Below, in pieces: positions 1 through 9,537 of a stretch of DNA of 64,000 nucleotides. This DNA is from Ginsengibacter hankyongi (lineage in GTDB: Bacteria; Bacteroidota; Bacteroidia; Chitinophagales; Chitinophagaceae). A model generated the notes under the pieces. The model was not told where the DNA came from. It did no database searches and saw only the letters and a list, made by a program, of their open reading frames with translations. The position numbers and the translations under genes were made by a program. The stretch covers positions 1-64,000 of the forward strand of contig NZ_VYQF01000004.1 of the NCBI RefSeq assembly GCF_008710285.1. The letters run 5' to 3'. Positions within the stretch are counted from its first letter, which is position 1; every line of letters starts with the position of its first letter.

Positions 1-97
1 AATCTTTCTCTTTCAAAAGAAATTAATAAAATACTTCTACCATATTAACTTTCTCAGGAGAATTTAGGTACATAGGATGCGATTATTGTACCCTGCT

Positions 98-961
98 TTA
101 TTTGTCAAGAAACGTAAGGACCTTATTTGTTAATGAAACTCTTTTATTAGTAAAGGAATGGTCAGTTTGCCAAACATCATATTCGAAGTATATAGGATTT
201 AGATTTCTAATAGCTTCAGCAATTTTTTTATTTCTATCATGCTCGTCAAGCATAATGATTTGTTTTTCTTTTAATGAGCTTATATTCTTTTCCAAATTAA
301 AATATTCGTCTCTTTCCAATACTGGCTTAAATCTATCATTCAGGGATCCGTTTAAAACAAAAAATTTACCCAGTGTATCGGCGTTCATGTTAAAAGCATT
401 TAGCTCTGTTCCGGTAAGCTGCCTTTTGTATTGATTATATATATCCCATGCTGACAAAATAAAAGCCTTCTTTACAGTGGGCAATTGTTGAATTGCTTTT
501 AAAGCTACCCATCCTCCCATACTGTGTCCAAAAAGCACAATATTTGAAGTGTCAATTTTTAATGAGTCTTGATACTTGTCACAAAATGCTACAACGTTAA
601 TTACATCCTTTACACAATTTTTAAAAGTAAACTTGCCTTGGCTTCCCCATGAACCTCTGTAATCAAAATAAATTACATTCCATCCATGCGCTCTTACTAC
701 TTGAGCAATGTCAAGATTGCGTTCATAGCCAGGATAACCATGTAAAAGCAACAATGTGGGATGTTTTCCAATTCCATTGGCGCTATACATAAGCCCTGCT
801 AAAAGGGCATTATCAGACGGTATAAATAATATTTCAGAACCTGCCGGAGAGTTTTTGTCCCATGATATGTCTTTTAATACAATGCTGTCCGATTGTGCAA
901 AAACGTAAGTTGATATAAAAAGAGTAAGCAAAAATAAAATATGTCTAATCAATCTGGTCAT
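98..961 (-). CDS. secreted alpha/beta hydrolase
   Basis: A 287-residue protein with a signal peptide (hydrophobic residues 7-20, likely cleavage after FAQ at 21-23), so it should act in the periplasm or at the cell surface. The alpha/beta-hydrolase fold is shown by the oxyanion-hole segment LLLHGYPG (residues 71-78), the nucleophile elbow GHSMGG with Ser147, an acidic candidate in DEHD (239-242) and His268 in TDHSF near the C-terminus. The substrate cannot be read from sequence; esters or peptides are possible. It is transcribed alone, away from the next gene on the same strand. The family is clear, the precise function is not. Confidence 0.8.
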   Translation of the reverse strand: MTRLIRHILFLLTLFISTYVFAQSDSIVLKDISWDKNSPAGSEILFIPSDNALLAGLMYSANGIGKHPTLLLLHGYPGYERNLDIAQVVRAHGWNVIYFDYRGSWGSQGKFTFKNCVKDVINVVAFCDKYQDSLKIDTSNIVLFGHSMGGWVALKAIQQLPTVKKAFILSAWDIYNQYKRQLTGTELNAFNMNADTLGKFFVLNGSLNDRFKPVLERDEYFNLEKNISSLKEKQIIMLDEHDRNKKIAEAIRNLNPIYFEYDVWQTDHSFTNKRVSLTNKVLTFLDK

Positions 962-1195
962 GCTGATAGTTTTAGATATCCGTGAAAAAGTAGCGTACGT
1001 CCAGGGCTTTGTGCAGGTGGGAAATTCAACGCCCGTCTGCCCGAACCCTCAGCCGAAGCTAAATGAAAAAGTTGATTATTTATTCGTTTGCTGATAGCAT
1101 TCGGTCAGCCCGAACTGCTGATGATAGCAGCACAAATGCTGATGTTTATTCCGTATGCCCCACTTGCACAAAACCCCTTGTAAGCTGCAGTATGG

Positions 1196-1678
1196 TCAAC
1201 ATAATATTTTGTCAAATGAAATTCCTCCACGTTCAGTCAATTCAAAATATTGTCCTGCAGTATATTTTGGATATTGTCTTACATATTGCTTGTATCCTAT
1301 TGATTTAAAAAAAATCGCCCCTTGTTGCGTGTCAATTGTCCAATCAAATTCTGTGTCAACTTTTATAAAGTCAGCGTTCTTGGGTTTTTGAGGATTGTCA
1401 CGACTAATTCCATCAATTTCAATACCATCTGATATCCCGTCCATTTGAAATTCCAGGTCATACACATTTTCAAAAACAAGTGTGCATGGCGATACCCAAA
1501 ACTTAAAAGTTTTTCCAGTCTGAACCCATTTAAAAATATAGTCAATGTCAAACAGTAATTGAAAATTGTCGCCAAAAGAAATTGCAAAAAGCTTACTGTC
1601 ATGCCAGCCCATCTTTTCAAAGTCTTGGTCAGTCCAAAGAGATTTTTCTAATTGATATGATTTTGAAGATTGTGTCAT
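1196..1678 (-). CDS. hypothetical protein, 160 aa
   Basis: I do not recognise this gene with certainty. It encodes an acidic, aromatic-rich soluble protein of 160 residues without signal peptide or membrane segment. The N-terminal part has a WHDSKLFAI segment followed by alternating hydrophobic residues typical of beta strands. Small proteins with a WHD-like start near the N-terminus are common as single genes in Bacteroidota and some resemble immunity proteins, but no toxin partner lies beside it. A stop-free frame of this size with ordinary composition supports a real gene. Confidence 0.55.
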   Translation of the reverse strand: MTQSSKSYQLEKSLWTDQDFEKMGWHDSKLFAISFGDNFQLLFDIDYIFKWVQTGKTFKFWVSPCTLVFENVYDLEFQMDGISDGIEIDGISRDNPQKPKNADFIKVDTEFDWTIDTQQGAIFFKSIGYKQYVRQYPKYTAGQYFELTERGGISFDKILC

Positions 1679-1830
1679 TTAAATATTGCAGCTTACGTTT
1701 GTATTTACGCTATTAGACGCTACTCCCATTTTTACAATTGCTTCATTACCAACATTCACCTTTTAAGTTTTTTTTATTGTCGGGGTGCGTCAATGCAAAT
1801 ACCAAACTAAAGTAAAGCTTTTATTAAGTT

Positions 1831-1849
1831 CATCCAAAACGTTTGGATG
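1831..1849. repeat. inverted repeat beside the HTH gene
   Basis: Arms CATCCAAA and TTTGGATG separated by 3 bases form a near-perfect palindrome 46 bp downstream of the small HTH gene. A related sequence (AGTTCATCC followed by two bases and AACG) recurs upstream of that gene at 2115-2128. This could be an operator or a recombination site. Confidence 0.5.
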
Positions 1850-1894
1850 AGTGATCTGATTTTAAAGTTTATTACGGGTACAAGCATTAAATTT

Positions 1895-2098
1895 TTAATG
1901 GTGCGTCTCCAGGAACCGAATGAGGTGGTACCCGCTTATACGCACTATCTTGCCTACGGTGAAACACTTCAGCGGATTGGGGAGGTTGCGCCATTCTCTA
2001 AGCGTCGTTTCGCTTATTCTCAATTTGGTTAACACTTCCGGGATGGTGTACATTTTGTTGGGATCAAGCCCATACGTAGGGAATTGCTCTTGATTCAT
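1895..2098 (-). CDS. small helix-turn-helix protein, excisionase-like
   Basis: A 67-residue protein whose segment YTIPEVLTKLRISETTLREW (about residues 17-36) matches the winged-helix layout of the excisionase/MerR-type HTH_17 family, followed by a VGKIVRISGYHLIRFL wing and helix. Such proteins bind DNA as recombination directionality factors or small repressors. No integrase is visible within the window, so its role here is unknown. Related CATCC-containing inverted repeats flank it on both sides (1831-1849 and 2119-2157), which may be its binding sites. Confidence 0.6.
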   Translation of the reverse strand: MNQEQFPTYGLDPNKMYTIPEVLTKLRISETTLREWRNLPNPLKCFTVGKIVRISGYHLIRFLETHH

Positions 2099-3014
2099 GC
2101 TTTCATAATTAATTAGTTCATCCGCAACGCATAGGGTGGGCGTTTTGGCAACGGATGTTGATTTACAACTATAAACTTATGAAACACACTTGAAAAAATC
2201 AAATATATTGTCATGAAATTGTATTGCAGTTCCCATATTCAACTTACAAAAGGAGTTTTTGATTTACGCCCACTACCTCTAAAAGGGGAATTCTGCAGAC
2301 CTTACGGGGCATTGCTGCCCGCCGTTAGTGAGCCTAAATAAATGATTATGAACGAAATAGGCCGCTGATAGGCTGATTTTGTTCCCCTGTTTATGGCAAA
2401 AGTATCGGGTTCAATAGCCATTGTTTGCTACATTATGGCAAAAGTATCGGGTTCAATAGCCATTGTTTGCTGTCTTATTGCAAAAGTATCGGGTTCAATA
2501 GCTATTGTTTGCTGTCTTATTGCAAAAGTATCGGGTTCAATAGCCATTGTTTGCTACATTATCCCTGCCGGCTAAGTCTCAACGCACATTGTTCCCGCGA
2601 TTTTTGGTAAAGTTGCGGGTGCAATTGCGTGTGCAGTGGTAGTCATAACGCTTGTGGAATGGCGGCCCAGGTGTTCTCATAACTTTATCCGGTGGCTCAG
2701 TTGCCGGCCCCGGCAAAAGCCGGTTGATGCCTCAACCCGTGGGAATGGTGCAATCCACGCGGTGCAGGCCTGCAACCACCCGCATTATTGTTGCCTTCCA
2801 TCTTTGCAACAATTATTTTGCCCCGCAAGGCAGGTTTATTTCACCTTATAATCTCCTGCACCGTTCACAACGGCAAACCGTATTTAGCCGCGGGTAACAT
2901 TGCAAAACCACGGGAAACCCCGGGAAGCACCAGGGATTGCGGGCATTTTGAAATAATTTTTGGGGGTGCGTTGTTTTAGGAGTATTAAAACATTAATCAC
3001 TAAAAAAATTTTTT
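2099..3014. other. long intergenic stretch with tandem repeats
   Basis: Between the HTH gene and the fibronectin-type gene there is no convincing gene. The stretch contains the 42-bp tandem array at 2393-2560 and then a GC-rich part (about 2600-2940) with several short overlapping open frames lacking any recognisable protein feature. I read it as non-coding or decayed sequence. Confidence 0.5.
2393..2560. repeat. tandem repeat, 4 x 42 bp
   Basis: Four head-to-tail copies of a 42-bp unit that begins with ATGGCAAAAGTATCGGG or ATTGCAAAAGTATCGGG and ends with TTTGCTACATT or TTTGCTGTCTT. Copies differ by only a few bases. The period is a multiple of three, so a short frame runs through it, but the encoded peptide is just the repeat and has no domain. 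There are no spacers, so it is not a CRISPR array. Confidence 0.9.
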
Positions 3015-3632
3015 ATGAAAACAGCAAAAGTTCTGCTCGATTTTTCACGCTACACTGACGCTAACTTTCTGCAGAAGTCGCTTTACATTATTACCTGCAT
3101 GACGGGCAACCCTAACTTTCCCACGCCGGTGCCACCGCTTACCGATGTGCAGGCTGCCTATGACACTTACGGCAATGCACTGGCTGCCGCGGCGGCGCTG
3201 GGCAGGCAGGCGGTGCTGGATAAGAATATAGCACGCGAGGCGCTGGAGGGTGTGCTGGCCCAGCTTGGCCGCTATGTAATGTACGTTGCCAACGGCAACG
3301 AGAGCATATTAGGCAGCAGCGGCTTTACGCTTGCAAAGATGCCGCAGCCCATGGTGCTCGACAACCCCGGTAATGTAATACTCGAGCATGGTGATAACCC
3401 CGGTGAACTGATAAGCCAGGTGCCCAAGCAGAATGGTATGTCTTTCAGCCACCAGATTACCGATGCAGCCCCTACAGAGGACACGGTATGGACAAGCCAT
3501 ACGGTAAGTACGGCAAAGTACACCTTTACCGGCCTGGTGCCAGGAAAGCAGTACTGGGTGCGTGTGGCAGTGCTTGGGAGCCGCAAGCAAATTAAATATA
3601 GCACGGTGGCTACGCAGTTTGCCAGCTTATAA
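3015..3632 (+). CDS. fibronectin type III domain protein
   Basis: A 205-residue protein with no obvious signal peptide. The N-terminal half (residues 1-90) is helical, with the TGNPNFPTPVPPL segment (31-43) and an alanine-rich stretch, a pattern I associate with a family common in Chitinophagaceae. The C-terminal half (about 115-203) has the fibronectin type III signature ending in YTFTGLVPGKQYWVRVAVLG. Function is unknown; it may be a structural or binding protein. The gene is clearly richer in GC than its surroundings and is closed by a strong hairpin terminator at 3663-3689, so it is a single transcription unit. Confidence 0.75.
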   Translation: MKTAKVLLDFSRYTDANFLQKSLYIITCMTGNPNFPTPVPPLTDVQAAYDTYGNALAAAAALGRQAVLDKNIAREALEGVLAQLGRYVMYVANGNESILGSSGFTLAKMPQPMVLDNPGNVILEHGDNPGELISQVPKQNGMSFSHQITDAAPTEDTVWTSHTVSTAKYTFTGLVPGKQYWVRVAVLGSRKQIKYSTVATQFASL

Positions 3633-4066
3633 TATTTACCCGGCAATTGCATCCCGAATGAGAGCCTCCGCGAAAGCGGGGGCTTTTTTATTGGGGGGTG
3701 CCAAGAGCATTGTTCACTCATTGGCTCCCGCGGTAAAAGCGCCCTTGAAACTTTTATGAAGCTGGACGCTGTTGTGAGGGGCGAAGAATATAAATGTATA
3801 TATTTGAAACGCTGATTGCAGAACTAACGGTAGAGTTTAAAAACCACCCCTTATTTAAACTGAATGATTTTTAATATAGAAAATTGTTGGATAACATATA
3901 AGCATACACGAAGTTATACAATTGTTTGTATTTGTTTGAGTTGATATTCAATTATGACTCGTTGTCCACTATGAAAATTTATGATTAAGGATTGTCGGGT
4001 TAATACATCCGCCAAGAAATGGCGCAGCAATAAGAGGATCGCTCTCATGGACATAAGAAATCAATA
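3633..4066. other. intergenic stretch, terminator and no gene
   Basis: Apart from the terminator at 3663-3689 nothing coding is visible. The AACTAACGGTAG motif near 3821 resembles other AACTAACG-type sequences in intergenic parts of the window. Confidence 0.5.
3663..3689 (+). terminator. rho-independent terminator
   Basis: A 9-bp stem (AGCCTCCGC with GCGGGGGCT, one G-U pair) closed by a GAAA tetraloop and followed by a run of six T residues, 31 bp after the stop codon of the fibronectin-type gene. Confidence 0.9.
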
Positions 4067-4678
4067 ATGAAAACTCAGGAGAAAATTGAAAATAACAGAA
4101 ACAGAAATGCCCTAGTTATTGCGATAATAGGAGGTTTTGCTATAATAGTTGCAGCAATTATTCCCCTATTTAAGAATTCATCTGCTCCCCCTAAACAAAA
4201 AGTAGAAATAAAAGCTAACCATAACAGTCCCGTTTCCGGGGATATTCAGACACAGAACAATTATTTTTTGAATGGTTCGATCGATTCAAATAAAAGAAAT
4301 ACCTCACGATCAAAAGGAACTAATATAAAAGCAGAAAAAACATTTCACGTATCTCCGAGTAATTCTGAACTTGAAAAGCTGATATCAGCAAATAATTACA
4401 TTTTGGCAAAAAGAGAGATTAGGTATTCCATTGAAATTACTTTCAATGGTGAGATTGAAAATGTTCAGAATGATTTATACCGATATAATGGAGGCAATCT
4501 TTTAATTAAAATCAATGGAGAAACATGCTCTGTAATGAATGACCTTATGATTACCCCAACGTTTAATGGGGGTAATAGCAAACAAATTGTTCTGAATGAA
4601 GTCAATAAAAAAATAAATGAATTAATTTCAGAACATACACCGGCTGTTTACAAGAAAATTATGCAATGCTTAAAGTAA
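4067..4678 (+). CDS. single-pass membrane protein of unknown function
   Basis: A 203-residue protein with a short charged N-terminus (MKTQEKIENNRNRN) and one transmembrane helix at about residues 15-35 (ALVIAIIGGFAIIVAAII), followed by an asparagine- and serine-rich linker and a soluble C-terminal domain of about 100 residues. The linker motif NSPVSGDIQTQNNYF resembles low-complexity spacers seen after membrane anchors in other bacterial proteins. I do not recognise the C-terminal domain. It overlaps the next gene by 13 bp, so the two are translated together and probably function together. Confidence 0.65.
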   Translation: MKTQEKIENNRNRNALVIAIIGGFAIIVAAIIPLFKNSSAPPKQKVEIKANHNSPVSGDIQTQNNYFLNGSIDSNKRNTSRSKGTNIKAEKTFHVSPSNSELEKLISANNYILAKREIRYSIEITFNGEIENVQNDLYRYNGGNLLIKINGETCSVMNDLMITPTFNGGNSKQIVLNEVNKKINELISEHTPAVYKKIMQCLK

Positions 4679-6513
4679 CATTTAAATCATCGATTTTATT
4701 AATTGTTTTCTTAATTACAAGTAACTGTTATTGTCAGGAAGGTAACCGTATCTTAATCTACTCAAACAAAACAGATTTTTTAGTTCCTTTTATTAAGAGC
4801 ACTTTAGAAGAAATGGTTAGCAATGAAACAGGTAAAAAGTTATTTTCAAGAGCAGACAATTTAAATTTACTTTTTGTCAATACGGATGCGGACAAACTTC
4901 TTCGTAATAATCTAAATTATAATTTTCCCGATCAGTCCTTCCAATCAACAAGAAATACCACTTTACAGGATTCCATCTTTAATGCTTTCGTAAGTAACGA
5001 TTACTTCCTTCTGGTTAATGAGAATACCTTACAAGATAAGATTGAATTTCAAATCACATTGTACAAAGTAATAAAAGATACACCGAACGAACGGGAGAAA
5101 CGGAACTATTTTCCGATAAAAAATATTATTACACCTCTTTCCGAAAATGATTTTTTTATCGACATTACTGCGAATAATTATCCAACAATTTTAAAGAATG
5201 GTGTTAAGAGGCTCTTTCCTGAATCGAATTTTAATACTCAGTTTAACCTTGATGTTAGCGGAAATGTATATCCTACTTCGTTAGCCAACTATAGCGTTAG
5301 CAGAAATGATACGATAACGCTTAATGTTTCAGATATTTATGATGAAGATACACCCGTTGATCAAATTAAATTTTTAATTGAGGTTAAAGATGAACTAACA
5401 AATAACAACACTTCATCTTTTTATATTAAAACAACGGGAAAACAATCGAAAATAGTCTTTAGAAATTCTGGACATTATAAAATTTTAGTTTTTGCAGATG
5501 ATGGCTCAAATAAAACCAAAACTGGTAAAATAATTGATATTAGCGTAGTTGAGACGCCTCAACTTATTGCTATTAAAAATCAGTTCAACTTTGTCTATCC
5601 TATGTCCGTTGTTGAAAATAATTCAATTAGAATTAGGGTGCCGGTTGTTGTTAAAAATTCTAATTCAGTTTATCCATTAAATTTTGTGGTTTTAAACCAA
5701 AACAAAGTTGAAGTATCAAAAAAGGCGTTTGTTGATTCTATTTTTAATCTGCTAAAGAAAGATAAATCTCGTAGAATCAATTCGAATTCCCGATTTCGAG
5801 GACACGATAGTATTTACATTGCTAAAGTTCAAAGATTTGATTCAAACATTTATTTAATTGATATAGTCTTAAACTCATCTAACAGTGATAATCTCCTTTA
5901 TATTTATGCAATCGCCAATAATCTAAAAACAAACTATGAAATTATAAATGTCAAAATAATTAAAGAAAGTTTTTTCAGTAATGAAGTTGGCATTCAGCAT
6001 GGTTCTCTTAAAATGGGAAATACTAATTGTTTATGCGGCAATGATAGCACTGAAGAAATTAATTATATACAGTTATATCCTTTAAGTTTCTATGTCAATT
6101 TGTATTCTTACAAAGCTTTGTCAGTGGGTTGTTGGCAAAAAGGAGCTTTCACTTTGTCACAAAACATAACCTATGGAAAAAATCCTATTCTGAGAAGTAA
6201 GAATCTGTTCGCTACTATCGATGTAGGATTTTTTGCGTCCGCAAGCTTTATGGTCAAATCTTGGTATTCAAATATTCGCTTAAAATATTATGTAAGAACC
6301 ACCTTTAACGGTTTCGATTCTACTTACAAAGATTTAAAACTTTATAATTTAGGTTATAAGGGGATTTCTTTGGAAGCAGATTTTTTCCCAATAAAACATT
6401 CAATTTTTGGGATTTCATTTGGTGTTAATGTAGTTAAAGATAAGTTTAAATACCTCTTATTTAATGAGTTTGGATACCATGCCGGCTTAGTTATGCACCT
6501 TCAGGATTTATAA
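4666..6513 (+). CDS. large exported protein of unknown function
   Basis: A 615-residue protein with an N-terminal signal peptide (hydrophobic residues 9-19, cleavage near CYCQ). The middle (about 210-300) contains a beta-sandwich-like stretch with DIYDEDTPVDQIKF and FADDGSNKTKTG, reminiscent of cadherin- or PKD-like folds of surface proteins. The C-terminal 130 residues alternate aromatic and polar residues and could form beta strands of an outer-membrane element. The family is not recognised. Start codon choice: the ATG lies inside the end of the preceding gene, a coupling typical of a two-gene operon. Confidence 0.6.
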   Translation: MLKVTFKSSILLIVFLITSNCYCQEGNRILIYSNKTDFLVPFIKSTLEEMVSNETGKKLFSRADNLNLLFVNTDADKLLRNNLNYNFPDQSFQSTRNTTLQDSIFNAFVSNDYFLLVNENTLQDKIEFQITLYKVIKDTPNEREKRNYFPIKNIITPLSENDFFIDITANNYPTILKNGVKRLFPESNFNTQFNLDVSGNVYPTSLANYSVSRNDTITLNVSDIYDEDTPVDQIKFLIEVKDELTNNNTSSFYIKTTGKQSKIVFRNSGHYKILVFADDGSNKTKTGKIIDISVVETPQLIAIKNQFNFVYPMSVVENNSIRIRVPVVVKNSNSVYPLNFVVLNQNKVEVSKKAFVDSIFNLLKKDKSRRINSNSRFRGHDSIYIAKVQRFDSNIYLIDIVLNSSNSDNLLYIYAIANNLKTNYEIINVKIIKESFFSNEVGIQHGSLKMGNTNCLCGNDSTEEINYIQLYPLSFYVNLYSYKALSVGCWQKGAFTLSQNITYGKNPILRSKNLFATIDVGFFASASFMVKSWYSNIRLKYYVRTTFNGFDSTYKDLKLYNLGYKGISLEADFFPIKHSIFGISFGVNVVKDKFKYLLFNEFGYHAGLVMHLQDL

Positions 6514-6545
6514 TCGAACCCGTACGCTGTGCTTAGAAAGTGCCA

Positions 6546-6774
6546 TCTCAGCGGAGTTTTAATTTCCATCCTAAATAAAACTAACAGTTATGGATAGCCG
6601 GAAATGAAACGCCGCTGCATGAAAATTCTTCAAATTAGAAAAAGCTTCTTTCCTAAACATTATAAAGATTTGTAAATTAGCTTCACACTAATTCAGTGTT
6701 AATGCGTACATCGGGGTTTCACGCGAAAAATATTATGGTTAAAAGTTTATGCCGTGAAAACCCGCTGGGAAAGT
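6546..6774. repeat. 229-bp dispersed repeat, copy 1
   Basis: Same length and largely the same sequence as 9538-9766, in the same orientation. Each copy has a first hairpin (CAGCGGAGTTTTAATTTCC pairing with GGAAATGAAACGCCGCTG), an AT-rich middle and a second hairpin (GGGTTTCACG with CCGTGAAAACCC). The copy ends 14 bp before the stop codon of the GC-rich ABC permease gene. Confidence 0.9.
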
Positions 6775-6788
6775 AAATAATCCGCCGA

Positions 6789-9230
6789 TCATTCGCTGCG
6801 GAGGGATTTTACGGGGTTAGCGAGGGCCGCCCGGATGGTCTGAATACTGACCGTCAGCAGGGCAATGGCGAGGGTAACGGCGCCGGCCACGAGGAATATC
6901 CACCAACTGATCTCCGTGCGATAGGCAAACGTCTCGAGCCATTTGTACATAGCCCACCACGCGACGGGGAAGGCGATGAGCGCAGCGATGCCGACAAGCA
7001 TCGTGAAGTCTCTGCTGAGCAGACCGACGATACCACTGACGCCGGCGCCGAGGACCTTGCGAATCCCGATCTCCTTGGTGCGTTGTTCGGCAGCATAGGT
7101 AACCAGGCCGAACAGGCCGAGGCAGGCAATGAGGATGGCGAAGACGGCGAAGCTGATGAAGATCTGCCCGGTCTGCCGCTCGGCGTGATACAATTTATCA
7201 AAGTCGTTATCCATGAAGGTGTAGCTGAAAGGCACTCCCTGCTTAACGGCATGGAACTTACTTTCCACCTGCCGGACGAGACTGAAGACGTCATTCGTGT
7301 GGAAGCGGACGGCCATGGTGCTCCAGTTATACGTGTTGACCACCATAACAAGGGGATGGATCTTGTCATGCATGGAGTTATAGTTGAAATCCTTTACGAC
7401 GCCGACGACATGATAGGTGATAGTATTGAACAGATCATCATGATTGTAGAGGACCAGATTGAGCGGGTCCTTCACGCCGAGCGTCGCTACGGCGGCTTCA
7501 TTGAGGATGATGGCGGTGGAGTCGGTAGGAAATTGCGCGAGGTCGATGTTGCGGCCTTTGACGATCTGCATGCCGAGGGTGGGAATATAATGGTCGTCGA
7601 CCCTGAGCGTGGTCATGAGGATCGATTTCCTGGCGTCAAGCGAGGCATCCCGGAACCAGCCTTCCTGCCAGTACAGGTCCTGGACGGTGAGGATGTCGGG
7701 GGTGGCGGTTGCATCGGTGACCCCGGCAAGGGTGAGCAGGTTCTTGCGAAGATTGGTCGTACCCTCCCGGCCGAGCGACCAGGTATCATGGATAACGAGT
7801 ACCTGATCCCGATTGAAGCCAACTTCCTTATTTCGAATATAATGCAGCTGGCGATAGATGACGAGGGTGCTGACGATGAGGCCAATGGAAATAAAAAATT
7901 GAAAGACCACCAGGCTGCTTCGGAGCCAGCTGCTCTTGAAGCCCGCGGCTATCTTTCCTTTCAATACATCAATCGGCTGAAAAGAGGAAAGGTAGAAGGC
8001 TGGGTAACTTCCCGCGAGACAACCCACCACCAACACCAGGAGGATGAGGATGGGCAGGAACCGGCCGCTGAAAAGCGCGTCGGCATGGAGCGATTTGCCG
8101 GCAAGCTGATTGAACATCGGTAGCAGCAGGACAGCGATTACAAGGGCGAGGACGAGAGAGAAGAGGCTGAGAAGGATGGACTCGGTGAGGAACTGGATGA
8201 TGAGGTGTCCTTTTGTAGAGCCGGCGACCTTGCGGATGCCCACTTCCCTGGCGCGGTTGGCGCTGCGGGCGGTGCTGAGGTTCATGAAATTGACGCAGGC
8301 GATCAGGAGGATGAGCACGGCGATGACGGAAAAGATGTATACATACTGAATATTGCTGTTGGCTTCCAGCTCACCAGACTTATTGGAATGGAGGTGCACG
8401 TCGGTGAGGGGGAAGATGCGGCACCGAAAATGATTACCCGCTTTCTCGAGGTCGGCGCCCGAAGTGTGGAACATTGCCTGGAGGGCCGGGCTGATATGGA
8501 AGTTGACGACTTCGTCTACATCCTTCTGGACCTCGGCTCGCGTGGTGCCGGGTTGGGCAAGGATATAGGTATAATAAGAATTGCTTATCCAGTCGTTGTC
8601 ACTGGGGTCATTAAAGGAGTAGGCTTCGCGGATGGGCCGAATGAAGCTGAAATGGAACTGCGACTGTTCCGGCATGTTCCGGATGACCCCGGTGATTTGG
8701 AGAGGTGTATTATTAGTACCTATCTCCAGCGTCCGGCCGACGACGTCGGTGCTGTTGAAATAGCGGCGGGCGGCACTTTCGTCGATCACGATGGAATGAG
8801 GGTTGTTGAGGGCGGTATTGGGGTCGCCGGCGATCATGGGCAGGGTGAAGACCTTGAAGAGCGTGGAGTCGGCGAAGGTGAAGTGATGCTCAAGGATGTG
8901 GTCGTTGCCCTTCCTTACCAGCTGGTCGCCGGGGTTGCGGAACCTGACCATCTGCTGGATCTTCGGATAGGAAGCGACCAGCGTCGGGCCGAAAAATTTG
9001 GAAGTGGTGACAGCGTCGTACTGGGTGTTATTTAAGTAGATATCCTCATCGATCCGATAGATGCGGTCGGCGTTGACGTTGTAGCGGTCGTAACTGAGCT
9101 CATCGGTGACGTACAGGACGATCAGCAGACAGACCCCGAGGCCGGCAGCGAGGCCAATAATGTTGAGGGCGGTAAAGCCCTTGCTTTTCCTGAGGCTGCG
9201 GAAGGCGATCTTGAGATAGTTGCGGAACAT
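6789..9230 (-). CDS. MacB/FtsX-type ABC transporter permease
   Basis: An 813-residue integral membrane protein of the FtsX/MacB family in the duplicated form common in Bacteroidota. It starts at MFRNYLKIAFRSLRKSKGFT, the usual beginning of the family; an upstream in-frame ATG would add 19 atypical residues. First membrane helix about 20-42, a periplasmic MacB-like domain, three helices around 270-410 (with SARSANRAREVGIRKVAGS), a second periplasmic domain, and a C-terminal set of helices preceded by AEQRTKEIGIRKVLGA. Such permeases move lipoproteins, peptides or drugs with a separate ATPase; none is adjacent. The gene is much richer in GC (about 60 percent in sampled lines) than its neighbours, and 229-bp direct repeats flank it, suggesting acquisition by transfer. 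Confidence 0.9.
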   Translation of the reverse strand: MFRNYLKIAFRSLRKSKGFTALNIIGLAAGLGVCLLIVLYVTDELSYDRYNVNADRIYRIDEDIYLNNTQYDAVTTSKFFGPTLVASYPKIQQMVRFRNPGDQLVRKGNDHILEHHFTFADSTLFKVFTLPMIAGDPNTALNNPHSIVIDESAARRYFNSTDVVGRTLEIGTNNTPLQITGVIRNMPEQSQFHFSFIRPIREAYSFNDPSDNDWISNSYYTYILAQPGTTRAEVQKDVDEVVNFHISPALQAMFHTSGADLEKAGNHFRCRIFPLTDVHLHSNKSGELEANSNIQYVYIFSVIAVLILLIACVNFMNLSTARSANRAREVGIRKVAGSTKGHLIIQFLTESILLSLFSLVLALVIAVLLLPMFNQLAGKSLHADALFSGRFLPILILLVLVVGCLAGSYPAFYLSSFQPIDVLKGKIAAGFKSSWLRSSLVVFQFFISIGLIVSTLVIYRQLHYIRNKEVGFNRDQVLVIHDTWSLGREGTTNLRKNLLTLAGVTDATATPDILTVQDLYWQEGWFRDASLDARKSILMTTLRVDDHYIPTLGMQIVKGRNIDLAQFPTDSTAIILNEAAVATLGVKDPLNLVLYNHDDLFNTITYHVVGVVKDFNYNSMHDKIHPLVMVVNTYNWSTMAVRFHTNDVFSLVRQVESKFHAVKQGVPFSYTFMDNDFDKLYHAERQTGQIFISFAVFAILIACLGLFGLVTYAAEQRTKEIGIRKVLGAGVSGIVGLLSRDFTMLVGIAALIAFPVAWWAMYKWLETFAYRTEISWWIFLVAGAVTLAIALLTVSIQTIRAALANPVKSLRSE

Positions 9231-9537
9231 GGGATGGTCGGTATTATATGACGAATAAGGCGGCCAAATCATTAGGGATGATCCCAAAAGAGTGCCGGGT
9301 TTATAAAGTTTTGAAAATCATTCTTCTGTCAAAGTCCGGCAGAGACAGTGATGTTCGGTTTCGATACAGTAATTGTGCAGCAATGAACATCGGCGGGGGT
9401 ATTTGGGGCATTTGTAAATCCGCGTTCTCTTGTTGTCACTTTACAGATTGAACAAGATTGTGTCTCTACTCCAGGCCTTGTGCTGGTGCAGGACACGGCT
9501 GTGCAGAGTTACGGTTCTTGCATCAAATATATTGCTG

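Noticed and set aside
2393-2560. CRISPR array.
   Set aside because: Units are contiguous with no unique spacers and no cas genes lie nearby.
2636-2979. Several overlapping short plus-strand frames in GC-rich DNA.
   Set aside because: No domain, no ribosome binding signal and three competing frames over the same bases.
7083-8123. Long open frame of 346 codons on the plus strand.
   Set aside because: It is antisense to the well supported ABC permease gene; high GC content lengthens chance frames and the peptide is acidic low-complexity sequence without motifs.
8205-9035. Plus-strand frame of 276 codons.
   Set aside because: Same reason: antisense to the ABC permease.
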